In this document: positions 44,285 to 53,956 of the stretch, one piece after another | Position numbering within the stretch: position 1 is the first letter of the stretch | Layout: every line of letters starts with the position of its first letter | Translations under genes and position numbers: made by a program | Assembly: GCA_009781635.1 (NCBI GenBank) | Contig: WQXU01000011.1 | Span: 1 to 64,000 of the forward strand | Origin: Treponema sp. | GTDB lineage: Bacteria; Spirochaetota; Spirochaetia; Treponematales; Breznakiellaceae | DNA: 64,000 nucleotides | Reading direction: 5' to 3' | Notes under the pieces: model-generated | Database searches by the model: none | Seen by the model: the letters and a program-made list of their open reading frames with translations, nothing else | Told to the model about the DNA's origin: nothing

Positions 44285-45904
44285 TTAAAAGTTTTCTTTC
44301 TTGTTTTTTCTGAACGCTTCAAGGCACTCGCGTCTTAGAATGATTACAGAAACTCCATTTTGCATGATTTCATTTTTCATTTTTTCCGCGTTTTCATCAA
44401 CAAGATTTGGTTTTGCTTCAAGTTCAACAATACGCTGCTGTGATACGCCGCAACCAATTAAAAGCCCCTTTAATTTATCGGAGGGCATAATGGTAGGCTG
44501 GCAGCCCGTCATTGCAACGCTTGAGTTATCAAGGATGATCAAAGTCATTGTCGCATTTGCGTTAACCGCATCTATTAATGCAGTAATACCGCCGTGCAGG
44601 AATGTGGAATCGCCGATTACAGCAATTGCATATTTTAAGCCTGAATCGGCGGCGCCCTTGGCCATACCTACGCAGGCGCCCATACAGACGATACTTTCAA
44701 TTGCGTTCCAGGGAGGCGCAACACCCAGTGAATAGCAGCCAATATCAGAATTGATTCCAACGTCGGGATGTCCGGGACGGGGATCCAGCATTTTAACGGC
44801 TTTGTTAAGCGCATCGTAACTGTCTATGTGGGGACAGCCCTTGCACAGAACAGGAGGGCGGGGCGCAAGGTTTCCGGCATCAATATTGAGGGCTTTTTTA
44901 GGCGGAAGCCCCAGAACCATCCTTACGTTATCAGGATCAAGTTCACCTGCCTGAATAACAGGTTTTAACTCAGCTCCTGTAATGCCGAATACCCTCTGGG
45001 AGATAAAAGGCTGTCCTTCTTCGATAATAAGTATTTCCGATGCTTCATTGCAGAACTTTTTAATTGTTTTTTCAGGCAGAGGGTAGGCGCCGATATGCAA
45101 ATGCATGGGAGCCTTTTTGCCCTTTTTTTTACGTATGGCTAAAAAGTCTTCCAAATTCTCTTCGTAGTAATTTCCTCCAAGTCCTGATGTTATAACCGCC
45201 AAATCATTATCGCCGCCTGTAAACTTATTTGCCTTGTTATCCTGTGACCATGCCTGAAGCAGATTCTGTTTTTCCAAGAGCGATACATAATTTTTTCGCG
45301 CAAATGCGGGAATTAATATCCATTTATTCTTTTCATTTGTTTTTTCTAATGGGTTTTGCGCTCTTGCCTTTGAAGGAATTACAGCGGCTCTTGAATGAGC
45401 CAAACGGGTTACAAGGCGAAGAAGGACAGGAAGATTAAACTTTTCAGATACATCGAAGGCTTCCCTTACCATGTCATATGCTTCCTGCTGATTGCGCGGC
45501 TCAAGTGTTGGAACCATTGCGAAGTTTGAATAAAAACGCGAATCCTGCTCGTTCTGGGAGCTGTGCATTCCGGGATCGTCAGCTATTGCAATAACAAGTC
45601 CCCCTTTTATTTTTACAAGAGCAGCATTCATGAATGCATCCGCCGCTACATTAAGGCCTACATGTTTTGTAGTAACAAGCGTGCGTCTTCCTGCGAATGA
45701 AGCGCCCAGCGCAGCTTCCAGAGCTGTTTTCTCATTGGCGCACCATCTTGCGACAGGTCCTCCCTTTTTATACTCGTTAATGAGATACTGCATAATTTCC
45801 GAAGACGGTGTTCCGGGATATCCGTAGGCTGCGCTTATACCTGCATGTATTGCGCCCAGAGCGACTGCCTCATCACCTAACAATGCCAGTTTTTCTTTAC
45901 TCAT
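44285..45904 (-). CDS. iorA: Indolepyruvate ferredoxin oxidoreductase alpha subunit, lacking the ferredoxin domain
   Basis: The 539-residue protein covers the pyruvate-oxidoreductase domains. The N-terminal AAIHAGISAAYGYPGTPSSEI and NEKTALEAALGASFAGRRTLVTTKHVGLNVAAD are typical of IorA. The TPP-binding part has GINSDIGCYSLGVAPP, ASVGMAKGA-like ACVGMAKGAADSG, GDSTFLHGG and NSSVAMTGCQPT. It oxidatively decarboxylates aryl pyruvates with ferredoxin. Normal IorA continues with two 4Fe-4S Cys motifs; here the protein ends RRECLEAFRKNKKENF and a terminator follows. No iorB is within reach. The electron partner must be separate. Confidence 0.88.
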   Translation of the reverse strand: MSKEKLALLGDEAVALGAIHAGISAAYGYPGTPSSEIMQYLINEYKKGGPVARWCANEKTALEAALGASFAGRRTLVTTKHVGLNVAADAFMNAALVKIKGGLVIAIADDPGMHSSQNEQDSRFYSNFAMVPTLEPRNQQEAYDMVREAFDVSEKFNLPVLLRLVTRLAHSRAAVIPSKARAQNPLEKTNEKNKWILIPAFARKNYVSLLEKQNLLQAWSQDNKANKFTGGDNDLAVITSGLGGNYYEENLEDFLAIRKKKGKKAPMHLHIGAYPLPEKTIKKFCNEASEILIIEEGQPFISQRVFGITGAELKPVIQAGELDPDNVRMVLGLPPKKALNIDAGNLAPRPPVLCKGCPHIDSYDALNKAVKMLDPRPGHPDVGINSDIGCYSLGVAPPWNAIESIVCMGACVGMAKGAADSGLKYAIAVIGDSTFLHGGITALIDAVNANATMTLIILDNSSVAMTGCQPTIMPSDKLKGLLIGCGVSQQRIVELEAKPNLVDENAEKMKNEIMQNGVSVIILRRECLEAFRKNKKENF

Positions 45905-45922
45905 ATATTTTTACCTCTTTAT

Positions 45923-46486
45923 TTATGAATTTACTCTTTCAACGTATTCATTTGTCTCGGTGTTTACAAGTATTCTCTCTCCCTGTTTAATGAAAAGCGG
46001 AACACGTACCGTTAAACCGGTATCTGTTTTTATAGGCTTTGTAGCTCCTGTTGCAGTGTCACCCTTTATGTAATTTTCGCTTTCAGCTACCGTAAAAATT
46101 ACCTTGTAGGGAATTTGAATATCTATGACTTTTCCCTCCCAGATAATAATCTGGTAGGAATCGCCTTCTTTAAGGTATAACTTTTTATCAGGATTATCTT
46201 CGATGGGTACTTCGTACTGTTCAAAGGATTCGTTGTCCATAAAATGGTAATTATCCTGATCTGAATACTGATACTGACAGGTGTGAAGCTCAACCTGCGC
46301 ATCCTCAACTTCCTGCTGAGTAGGAATTGTAATGCTTAATACAGAGCCGTCTTTTATGCTTTTCATTTTAATTCTGGCAACTGCAGTTCCCTTGCCGGGG
46401 GTGTGAAACTCTCTGTCAACTACAAGATAGGGTTGTCCCTTCTGTAAAAGGCATGTTCCTTTTGAAATATCTGCGCATCGAATCAT
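45923..46486 (-). CDS. efp: Elongation factor P
   Basis: The 187-residue protein has the three EF-P beta domains: MIRCADISKGTCLLQKGQPY (KOW-like domain with the tip at HTPGKGTAVARIKM, Lys in PGKG), an OB domain (ETYRxxE-type, here YEVPIEDNPDKKLYLKEGDSYQI) and a C-terminal OB domain (GATKPIKTDTGLTVRVPLFIKQGERILVNT). It relieves ribosome stalling at polyproline. A ribosome site AGAGGA precedes the ATG. It ends 18 bases before iorA and may share a transcript with it. Confidence 0.94.
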   Translation of the reverse strand: MIRCADISKGTCLLQKGQPYLVVDREFHTPGKGTAVARIKMKSIKDGSVLSITIPTQQEVEDAQVELHTCQYQYSDQDNYHFMDNESFEQYEVPIEDNPDKKLYLKEGDSYQIIIWEGKVIDIQIPYKVIFTVAESENYIKGDTATGATKPIKTDTGLTVRVPLFIKQGERILVNTETNEYVERVNS

Positions 46487-46554
46487 TTGTATCCTCTTTT
46501 TATATGTAACAGTTTACAAAGTCTAGCAAAAATCCTGTTTTATGGGAAGGGGAA

Positions 46555-46591
46555 TAAAAAAAAAGCCCCGGAAATTGCTTCCAGGGCTTTA
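46555..46591 (-). terminator. Rho-independent terminator after the surface-protein operon
   Basis: AAAGCCC (46562-46568) and GGGCTTT (46584-46590), with a GGAA/TTCC inner stem, form a hairpin. On the minus strand it is followed by at least eight T. It lies after the 452-residue lipoprotein gene and before efp. Confidence 0.88.
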
Positions 46592-46605
46592 TTAAGGCTT
46601 AGCTG

Positions 46606-47964
46606 TTAATAATAATTATAATTATAATGCCAGTTTCTGTTATTGCTGTATCCAAATGCGTAAGTACCGCTCTCTAATGCGTTGGAACCTATTGCCAAAA
46701 CTATTTTGCCGTCAAATGGTATAGTGAAAGTAAACGGATAATACCAAAGGTTATAATCATAAAAGAAAACGCTCTGTTCAACAATTACGCCATCACTGTC
46801 ATATAAATAAATGGCGATATTTGCATCAAGGGTTTTTGTATAATTCCCATAATAACTATTATTTAACCAAAGGTAGTATGTCTCTCCTTCTGAAATATCA
46901 AATGAATACCAGTTAATGGGATTGTCAGCGCTGGTACTGTCATTAATCCAGGTATCGGAAGGTGTATTCTGCGGAACTATAATAATTTCTCCAAGATCAA
47001 TTCCATCTGTATCATCAAGGGGTACTGCAATGTCTTTTAATAACATAATAGGCGTATCGCCGTAACCTGCCATACAGAAGAGTGAGCTTGCTCCATGGAA
47101 GTTATCTACAGTAACAGACCATGTTGCGCTGCCGTCATTTGAAGAGCCGAAATCTACCAGTACAGGCTGTGAGTGGATTGGTCTTAATGAATCTGTGCCA
47201 AATTGAATGTGGGCAGCATCCGGCTGTTTGCCGTCAATTAGTATTTTAATTGTTCCTGAGAGCGTTAAACTTTCAGCTCCAAAATCAAGCTTTGTAAATA
47301 TATAATTTGCGTTTGTAGGCGCCTTTTGGTATATATGTACAATTTCGTTTCTGGTAACTGTTTTTCCGTTTGCTGTTGCTTTTACTGTAAGAAAATAAAT
47401 ACCGGCAGGTACATCGGCGCTTAAAGATTGGCCGTTTGCCGCATTTGTATTATTAATTACAGGAGCTTCTCCAAAGGGGAGTGGCTCAAGTTTTACAGAT
47501 ACGGACGCAGTCTGGGGATATGTTACAGTGTAGTTAAAAGTTCCGTTTCCCTCCATCTCCGGAATATTAACATTAATGTAAATAGAGTAATCTGGATACA
47601 TTTCATCAACTGTAATAAAACCATTGCCTCTTGCCACAGGATATTCAATGCCGTCAATTTCTATATACGCAATGATAGTTATTTCCCATTCTCCTGTTTC
47701 TGGTATACCAAGTGAAACCCATGCCCTGCGGTAAATTACTTCCATGGAAGGAGTCAGTAAAGATGTTTCAGATCTGGCTGTTATAACAAATTTGCTAAAA
47801 CCGTTTTCCAATGCGGGAAGAATGGTACGATCATTACTGTTTATAGCTATGTTTACAAGAAAGGCGCCATCGCTTTCTGTTAAAGGCTCTTCTTCCATTA
47901 AAACATTGCAGCCTGCCGCAAAAATTATAAGAGTTAAAAGACTGATTATTTTTATTATTTTCAT
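46606..47964 (-). CDS. Surface lipoprotein, third gene of the repeat-protein operon
   Basis: The 452-residue protein has a signal peptide and lipobox FAAGC (Cys19). Its first ~210 residues parallel those of the next gene upstream: DRTI.P, then GEWEITIIAYIEIDGIEYPVARGNGFITV, a beta pair ending PLPFG, and NEIVHIYQK. The C-terminal third is a jelly-roll-like domain (PINWYSFDISEGETYYLWLN) that resembles peptidase-associated pre-domains. The tail is Asn/Tyr/Trp-rich. I do not recognise a named family. It lies 10 bases from the preceding gene, with a terminator after it. Confidence 0.72.
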   Translation of the reverse strand: MKIIKIISLLTLIIFAAGCNVLMEEEPLTESDGAFLVNIAINSNDRTILPALENGFSKFVITARSETSLLTPSMEVIYRRAWVSLGIPETGEWEITIIAYIEIDGIEYPVARGNGFITVDEMYPDYSIYINVNIPEMEGNGTFNYTVTYPQTASVSVKLEPLPFGEAPVINNTNAANGQSLSADVPAGIYFLTVKATANGKTVTRNEIVHIYQKAPTNANYIFTKLDFGAESLTLSGTIKILIDGKQPDAAHIQFGTDSLRPIHSQPVLVDFGSSNDGSATWSVTVDNFHGASSLFCMAGYGDTPIMLLKDIAVPLDDTDGIDLGEIIIVPQNTPSDTWINDSTSADNPINWYSFDISEGETYYLWLNNSYYGNYTKTLDANIAIYLYDSDGVIVEQSVFFYDYNLWYYPFTFTIPFDGKIVLAIGSNALESGTYAFGYSNNRNWHYNYNYY

Positions 47965-47974
47965 GATTTACTCC

Positions 47975-50900
47975 TTATTCTCCAACCCTAAATGAGAATT
48001 CCTGGGTGAAAGGAACGCCGTCTATAACAACTACAGCAAGACCATAATACATTCCAGGATCATACAAAGACGTATCAAAATATATATTTGAGTTATTGTT
48101 GACAGGTATTGGTTCGCCGTCTATATACCAGATATAATTAATATTGTAATACCCGTAATAGTAATTAACATTAGCATTGAACCATCCAGAAGAGTTAACT
48201 GAGTAACTTAAATATATATTATTGTTTTGCTCAAATACTGTAGTAATGGTATTTGGATTTGTATGTATTTGACCTTGAGGCTGTTCAAAGACAGGGAATC
48301 TGAAAGACGGAGTTGAAACTCCTGAAGAATTATAAAGACGGCCGTCGTAAATTACAGCATACTGGGCATTTAAAAAGAGAACTCTGTTAGAAAGCTGATA
48401 ACCCAAAGCAGGATTAAAAGTATCATCAAATACAATTTTGCTTACTTCGCTTGCCTGTCTTTCTGTTAACCATTGGTTTGCATCCCAGTTAATGCCTGCA
48501 AAGTACTGTATACGGAAGAACTCATCTGTAATCTTCGGGCTTGAATTAAATACAGGTTTAATAAGGGGTTCTGTGTACGATAAGGTTTTGGTGCTGATGC
48601 TGTAGGATGCTCCTGCTGTATTTGCGTTTTGTATTCTTAACTCTCCAAGGCCTGCATTTGCAGTCACTGTGGCTCTTCCCCTTGAGTTTGTTCCGGAGTA
48701 ATCAACTTCAAATACATATGTTTTTCCCGCTTCCACAAAAGGATAAATAAACTCGGCTTTTTCAAACCCTGTAAACTCAGAACTACTTACCCATAACTCT
48801 GCGCTTGAATAATCTGCAAGGCGGAAATTAAAGGCAGTTGTCTGCGGCAGTAATTTGTCCATATGTACTATTAATTTTACGCCTTCAGGATGCGGCTCGG
48901 CAGTGAATGTTGCGCCAAATATACGGGGATATGTATAGGGTGTTGTTGTAATGCTCTGTGTATAAAAAGTTCCGCGCTGACTGTCTGTCGGATAAATATC
49001 ATCATCATCATAATTAAAATGATACTGGAAGGTACTAAAACATGTTCTGCCGATAAAGCTTGAGGGATTTCCTACCCAGAATGGTATATTTGTTGCGTCT
49101 GTAATATCAAAAATTACCGGTGTATCAAAGCTTCTTGAGTATCCCCATTGCGCGGCAGGATCGTTCCAGGAAGTACCGCTTACAATTGCGTATCTGTACT
49201 GCGGATCTAAAACGCCTGCTTTATTAAAATCGGATAAAACAGGATCTGTATTTACCCTGAGGTTGTTTCCATCCAGAAACAATGCAAGGCTTGAAGCATT
49301 TGTAAAATATAGTTCTCCTCTTCCGCCTGTTGCAGTAACGGTAATTTCCGGAGTACTCATGTTGAGATTTCCCTGCCAGTTTAACCTGAAGCGGTATTCC
49401 TTGCCGGCATCTACATATGGGTAGATTACTTCGTAAAAATCAGGGCGGTTATTAACATCATTCCAGTAAGCTTCAAAACTTCCGCCAGCCGTTAAATTCT
49501 GAAACTGAACGCCTGTTATTTCCATAGGAAGGCCTCTGTAATCCGCTCTTAAACGAATGCCTTGAGGAACTGCTGTTGCAGTAAAACGCGGGCTTTCATC
49601 GTAAGAAGGAGGCGCATATTGATATGAGGGTACTACCGATTTAACTTTTATAAAAAGTGTTCCCTTTATTTCATTATGGCCGACCTGGAATTGCATATCA
49701 CGCCCTGTAGCAGAGTTAACGCGTGTAGTTGATATTATTGTAAAATGTTCTCTTTCATCATTTAAGTCAATGAAAGTATTTTTATTATTTTCGTGGTTTT
49801 GCGTATCATTAATGTGCTGGAAGTTAATTTGACGATCCCCTTCTTCTGTCCATGCTTCAAATTCATAGGCGTATCTTATACTGTTTTCCAGAGGTAATGT
49901 CATTCCAATTATCTGATACCAGAAAATATCATAATAATTTGGATAATCCAAAACATCCAAAGTTGTGATTTTTACAGTTGAATCTTCCAGAATTTCATAT
50001 GTCAGGCTGTCTATGTATCTTCCTGCTCTCCAGAAGCTGTACGATACTCCAAAATTACAGGTGGTGCTTCCATCTGCGGCTATCTGTGCCGGTTCCATTT
50101 CATATATATGAACCTTTGTTCCTTCAGGGCCGTTGCGTGTCTCCTCGACTGTAAAATATAGATTTCTTCCTGCGAATGTTGAAGAAACATTCATAAGCCA
50201 GGTACCGTTATGATAAAAAGGAGATACTCCCATTTTGGTAAATGCAGGGATCTCGACTCTTGCCACGCGGTTAAGATAGTTTTCATCAGAGAAAGCTGTG
50301 ACAACAGCGGAAACAACATGCTCGCCGTTCAGCTCCCCGCCGTAAACACTGCCTGAAACCTGAACTATTCCCTTAAAATCTCCCAGTGAAAAAGTGTGGG
50401 ATGCAAGAGTCTCAAGACCTGAATATATGTGAACAAGTTCACTCCAGCTTGCCATCATATTCCCGTATGTAGCAGAGAGATTTAAAAGATAGTAACCGGG
50501 TAAGAGATCAAAGAAATCTCCCTTTCCCTGCATTAGATCAGCTATAACTTCCGTATTTAAAGTACCGTAACCAAAACGATCGCTTAAAGGCGAAATAGCA
50601 AGAGTTGCCTCTGTTACGACCGCTGGGAAATCAATAACATACCTGAATACGCCGGGGGCTCCGCTGAAAATTCCTGTCCGCAGGTCTATTGAGACATTCC
50701 TTGAACCGGATTTTTCTACTGTAACAGAAGAGCTTCCGCGCGCAGCCTCGTATTCAATGCCGTTAATCATCAAATAACCAAATGCGTTTATTGCCCAGGT
50801 TCCTTCTTCGAGCGTGATGCCCCCTGTCGTGTTTGGTTTCAGCAAAGTTAATGTGTTTAATTCACCTTCTTTGGAAAATTCAATTTCGATCCTTTCGAAT

Positions 50901-51085
50901 ATTGAAGCTGACGCTATGTCATTGGGGCGTATTGTTCTGTCCGCTGTTTCAACAGAGACAATAACATTTCCTTCAATACCGTTATTTACAAGATCGTCAA
51001 GACAGGCTGTTATTGTAAAAATCAGGAAAATGCCCAGGGTAAAGGCTATTGCGCCTTTTTGCAGCAATTTTAATGTTTGTTTCAT
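47975..51085 (-). CDS. Large surface lipoprotein with internal duplication
   Basis: The 1036-residue protein has a lipobox TITAC (Cys28). The N-terminal module (about 35-245: DRTIRP, WAINAFGYLMINGIEYEAARGSSSVTV, SELVHIYSG) is shared with the 452-residue protein. Two repeats of about 180 residues follow. One holds ITGVQFQNLTAGGSFEAYW, IYPYVDAGKEYRF and TGGRGELYF; the second holds IYPFVEAGKTYVFEVDYSG and NAGLGELRI. The last ~55 residues, WYIDGEPI...GVPFTQEFSFRV, match the end of the 871-residue protein. No known family is recognised. It sits on the outer surface as the middle gene of the operon. Confidence 0.75.
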   Translation of the reverse strand: MKQTLKLLQKGAIAFTLGIFLIFTITACLDDLVNNGIEGNVIVSVETADRTIRPNDIASASIFERIEIEFSKEGELNTLTLLKPNTTGGITLEEGTWAINAFGYLMINGIEYEAARGSSSVTVEKSGSRNVSIDLRTGIFSGAPGVFRYVIDFPAVVTEATLAISPLSDRFGYGTLNTEVIADLMQGKGDFFDLLPGYYLLNLSATYGNMMASWSELVHIYSGLETLASHTFSLGDFKGIVQVSGSVYGGELNGEHVVSAVVTAFSDENYLNRVARVEIPAFTKMGVSPFYHNGTWLMNVSSTFAGRNLYFTVEETRNGPEGTKVHIYEMEPAQIAADGSTTCNFGVSYSFWRAGRYIDSLTYEILEDSTVKITTLDVLDYPNYYDIFWYQIIGMTLPLENSIRYAYEFEAWTEEGDRQINFQHINDTQNHENNKNTFIDLNDEREHFTIISTTRVNSATGRDMQFQVGHNEIKGTLFIKVKSVVPSYQYAPPSYDESPRFTATAVPQGIRLRADYRGLPMEITGVQFQNLTAGGSFEAYWNDVNNRPDFYEVIYPYVDAGKEYRFRLNWQGNLNMSTPEITVTATGGRGELYFTNASSLALFLDGNNLRVNTDPVLSDFNKAGVLDPQYRYAIVSGTSWNDPAAQWGYSRSFDTPVIFDITDATNIPFWVGNPSSFIGRTCFSTFQYHFNYDDDDIYPTDSQRGTFYTQSITTTPYTYPRIFGATFTAEPHPEGVKLIVHMDKLLPQTTAFNFRLADYSSAELWVSSSEFTGFEKAEFIYPFVEAGKTYVFEVDYSGTNSRGRATVTANAGLGELRIQNANTAGASYSISTKTLSYTEPLIKPVFNSSPKITDEFFRIQYFAGINWDANQWLTERQASEVSKIVFDDTFNPALGYQLSNRVLFLNAQYAVIYDGRLYNSSGVSTPSFRFPVFEQPQGQIHTNPNTITTVFEQNNNIYLSYSVNSSGWFNANVNYYYGYYNINYIWYIDGEPIPVNNNSNIYFDTSLYDPGMYYGLAVVVIDGVPFTQEFSFRVGE

Positions 51086-51100
51086 TTACATATCTCCTTA

Positions 51101-53716
51101 TTAATTAACCGAGAACCGTAATTCCTGGGAATACGGAACATTGTTTCTGTAGGCAATTACAAGTATGCGGTAGGTTCCGCTGCCGTAATCAGCGCCGTTG
51201 ACAGTAAGGCTCCTGCCTTTTTCATCTGCAAGTTCAATGCCGTCTATATACCATCTGAACGCCTGATATGAACCTTCTACAGCTACTGTAAGATTTCCTT
51301 CCGCCGGCAGTGAAACAACGCCGGATTTATCAAGGGCTACTACTACATTATTAATGCCGTTATTAACTGTAATGGTGCCGTTTACAATTCCTGTATCCTC
51401 AGGAGCTGCCTGAACAAGGGCCGTCTTGGCGCTTGTAATAGTTCCTGTATTTCCGGTTCGCGTTATGCTCACATGAAGAGCATGATCTTCGTCGGCTGCA
51501 ACAGGCGTATATGTTGAAAGCGTTGCGCCTGTTATCGGAGTATCAGCTCTGTACCACTGATAACTTATGGTTCCAATTCCCCAGATATTGCTTAAGTTTA
51601 CACCTAATGTGCTTCCGACTCTGGGAGAGCCTGTAATAAGGATTGAACCTGTTAAAATGGAGCGCTCCACATTAACTGTGACAGTATCCGTTTTTGAAGA
51701 ATCTAAAGCAGATGCGGCTTTAATGGTCAGGGTATGCGCTGTTTCATCTGCGGCAATATTTAAATGTCCGTTTGTTATTGTAGTGCCTGTGATGCCGCCT
51801 TCAACTGTCCAAATTACAGTCTGCGGGGGATTATTTAATCCTGTTATTGAAGCGATAAATGTAAAAGGACTTCCAATAGTTACATCGGCTTCCTGCGGGC
51901 TTATTGCAACGCTTTGGACAACAGGTAAAAGGCTTGCATCAAGAAGGTGAACGGTAGTGGATCCCGATTTGGAATCATCCTCCACCGATGTTGCAGTAAC
52001 AGTTATCGCAGAAGCGCTTTCATCCTCGGCTACTGAAAGAAGCCCGGACTCATCAATTTGTGTGTCATCTGAAGCTCCTGTAACACTCCATAAAACTGCA
52101 GAAGACGGATTGTTAAGTCCTATGACAGATGCGCTGAACTGCTGGGTATTACCCTTGCCGACAATTGGATTTTGCGGGCTTACATTTACAATTGTTACAA
52201 CAGGCTCCGGCGGATTCTCAACTATAACTTCCGCGGTTCCGCTTACATTTGTGTCCAGAGCGGAAGTTGCAATTACTTCCAGGGTTTCGGCTGTTTCGTT
52301 AGCAGCAACAGTAAGAAGTCCTGAAGATGAAATTGAAGTTCCTGCTATGCCGCCTTCGACATTCCACGTTACAGTTTGAGAAGGATTATTAGTACCGGCT
52401 ACTATTGCAAAGAACTGATGCACGCCGCCCTTGATTAATGTAATTGATGAGGGCGTAATATTTACACTTGTTACTGTCGGGACTGGAATTGTAACAGATG
52501 CAGTGTCAGAAACAGTAATATTCTGCGTAGATGTCGCAGTAACGATTATTGTTTGTGAAGTTTCAAGTAATGCTACAGTTAAAAGACCATCGGATGAAAT
52601 TGTTGTTTCCTGAGACGAGTTTTCTGTTATGCTCCATGACACAGTCTGAGAAGGATCATTATCTCCTGTTACAAGCGCTGTAAACTGCTGTGTGCCGCCA
52701 ATTGCGACTGTTGGTGTTTTTGGAGAGACAGTTACCCCAGTTACAACAGGTGTGGGAGCAGCTTCCGCCAAAACAGGACCAACTGCAAGACTTGTAACGG
52801 TTCCAAGGGAGCCGGCTCTTGAGACAGCTACTCTTAAAAATTTACCAACATCATCTTCTGTTGGTGTATAAATTATGCTAGTAGCGCCTTCTATATCTTC
52901 AGTTTCGGTTGAGACAGCAGTATCTGATCTTTTCCACTGATAGCTTAGATCCCCGCTTCCTGAAAGATTTTCTGTATTGGCAGTCAAATCCATTTTAACA
53001 ACCTGGGCTACTCCTGTAATGATAACAGTCCCATGCAGATCGGGCATAGTAACGGTTACAGTCGCAGTTCCGGATATATCATTATCAAATGTGGATGTCG
53101 CTTTTACTGTAAGCGTTGCAGCGCTTTCATTAACGGCAACAGTAAGATTTCCTCCTGCGGCAGTTATCGATGTTCCCGCACCTGCGCCTTCAACTGTCCA
53201 TGATACAGACTGGGGAGGGCTGTTTGTTCCGCTTACTACAGCAGTAAATAACTGTGTTCCGCCCATTGCGACAGCAGGACTGGAAGGTGAAACTGTAACG
53301 GCTGTAACAGTGGGAGTAGGAGCGCTTTCCGGTAAAACCCTTCCGCGCGCTTCACTTTGTATAAAACCAGTGTTGCCCGAGCGTGTAACCTGAACTTTTA
53401 AGAATTTGTCTACATCATTTACGCCGGGTGTGTAGCTTAGCTCTGTTGCGCCTGTGATTTCAAAAAACTCACCGTTTACATAATCACCCCTCATCCACTG
53501 GTAGGAAATAGTTCCGGATCCCAAAAGACTTTCGGTATTCGCATTCAGACTCTGTCCTGCCTGCGCGGCGCCTGTAATGGAAACAGTTCCTGTAAGAGGC
53601 GTGGGTGTACCCTCACCTGGAGGGGTATCCGGACAGCCAATTAATGCAAGTGCAACCAGCGCAAAACATAATATGGAAAGTAATTTTTTCCTGTTTTGCC
53701 ATCCTTTTTTCTTCAT
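51101..53716 (-). CDS. Surface lipoprotein with tandem BIG2-like immunoglobulin domains
   Basis: The 871-residue protein starts after AAGGAG and has a lipobox LIGC (Cys28). It alternates two domain types. Three blocks read TGTVSITG...SYQWMRGD...YTPGVNDVDKFLKVQV. Five bacterial Ig-like (BIG2) domains start VTAVTVSPSSPAV...GGTQLFTAVV...SVSWTVEG...TLTVKATS. The order is block, Ig, block, four Ig, block. The last ~60 residues (WYIDGIELADEKGR, RNNVPYSQELRFSVN) match the end of the next protein. BIG2 domains occur in invasins and intimins and in spirochaete adhesins such as Lig. A binding role is plausible. The gene is the first of the operon and lies 78 bases from a G11 tract. Confidence 0.85.
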   Translation of the reverse strand: MKKKGWQNRKKLLSILCFALVALALIGCPDTPPGEGTPTPLTGTVSITGAAQAGQSLNANTESLLGSGTISYQWMRGDYVNGEFFEITGATELSYTPGVNDVDKFLKVQVTRSGNTGFIQSEARGRVLPESAPTPTVTAVTVSPSSPAVAMGGTQLFTAVVSGTNSPPQSVSWTVEGAGAGTSITAAGGNLTVAVNESAATLTVKATSTFDNDISGTATVTVTMPDLHGTVIITGVAQVVKMDLTANTENLSGSGDLSYQWKRSDTAVSTETEDIEGATSIIYTPTEDDVGKFLRVAVSRAGSLGTVTSLAVGPVLAEAAPTPVVTGVTVSPKTPTVAIGGTQQFTALVTGDNDPSQTVSWSITENSSQETTISSDGLLTVALLETSQTIIVTATSTQNITVSDTASVTIPVPTVTSVNITPSSITLIKGGVHQFFAIVAGTNNPSQTVTWNVEGGIAGTSISSSGLLTVAANETAETLEVIATSALDTNVSGTAEVIVENPPEPVVTIVNVSPQNPIVGKGNTQQFSASVIGLNNPSSAVLWSVTGASDDTQIDESGLLSVAEDESASAITVTATSVEDDSKSGSTTVHLLDASLLPVVQSVAISPQEADVTIGSPFTFIASITGLNNPPQTVIWTVEGGITGTTITNGHLNIAADETAHTLTIKAASALDSSKTDTVTVNVERSILTGSILITGSPRVGSTLGVNLSNIWGIGTISYQWYRADTPITGATLSTYTPVAADEDHALHVSITRTGNTGTITSAKTALVQAAPEDTGIVNGTITVNNGINNVVVALDKSGVVSLPAEGNLTVAVEGSYQAFRWYIDGIELADEKGRSLTVNGADYGSGTYRILVIAYRNNVPYSQELRFSVN

Positions 53717-53793
53717 AAAGAGACTCCTTTTATATAGATTGATTTAACGAGAATGCTTTGTAGTTTATTTTGTTTATTGTGATGATATTTAGC

Positions 53794-53804
53794 GGGGGGG
53801 GGGG
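53794..53804. repeat. G11 homopolymer
   Basis: Eleven consecutive G on the plus strand, 78 bases upstream of the Ig-domain gene. Poly-G tracts of this size are known to vary in length in treponemes and to tune transcription of surface-protein genes. Confidence 0.95.
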
Positions 53805-53941
53805 TATTCTTTACACTTTATAGTTATATCTTCAAATATAACAAATTTATTCATTCGGTATTTATATAGTAATGAAGACTTTTTTGTCAATATATTAAAA
53901 AGTGTTAAGTAAAATGCATAGTATGAAAAAAATACTAAATT

Positions 53942-53956
53942 TGATATAGTAATAAA
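53942..53956 (+). promoter_or_regulatory. Extended -10 giving a probable leaderless mRNA
   Basis: TGA-TATAGT (53942-53950) is followed by 6 bases and ATG 53957. There is no Shine-Dalgarno; the -35 is weak. Confidence 0.42.

Larger units (their letters stand above)
53717..53956. promoter_or_regulatory. Intergenic region with promoter and G11 phase-variation candidate
   Basis: For the minus gene, AAGGAG lies 9 bases before the ATG. The C11 (minus strand) run sits 78 bases upstream between TGTAAA and TAAATA, an 18-base spacing that could make it a promoter spacer. For the plus gene a -10 TATAGT lies near 53945. The rest is AT-rich with no other feature. Confidence 0.45.
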
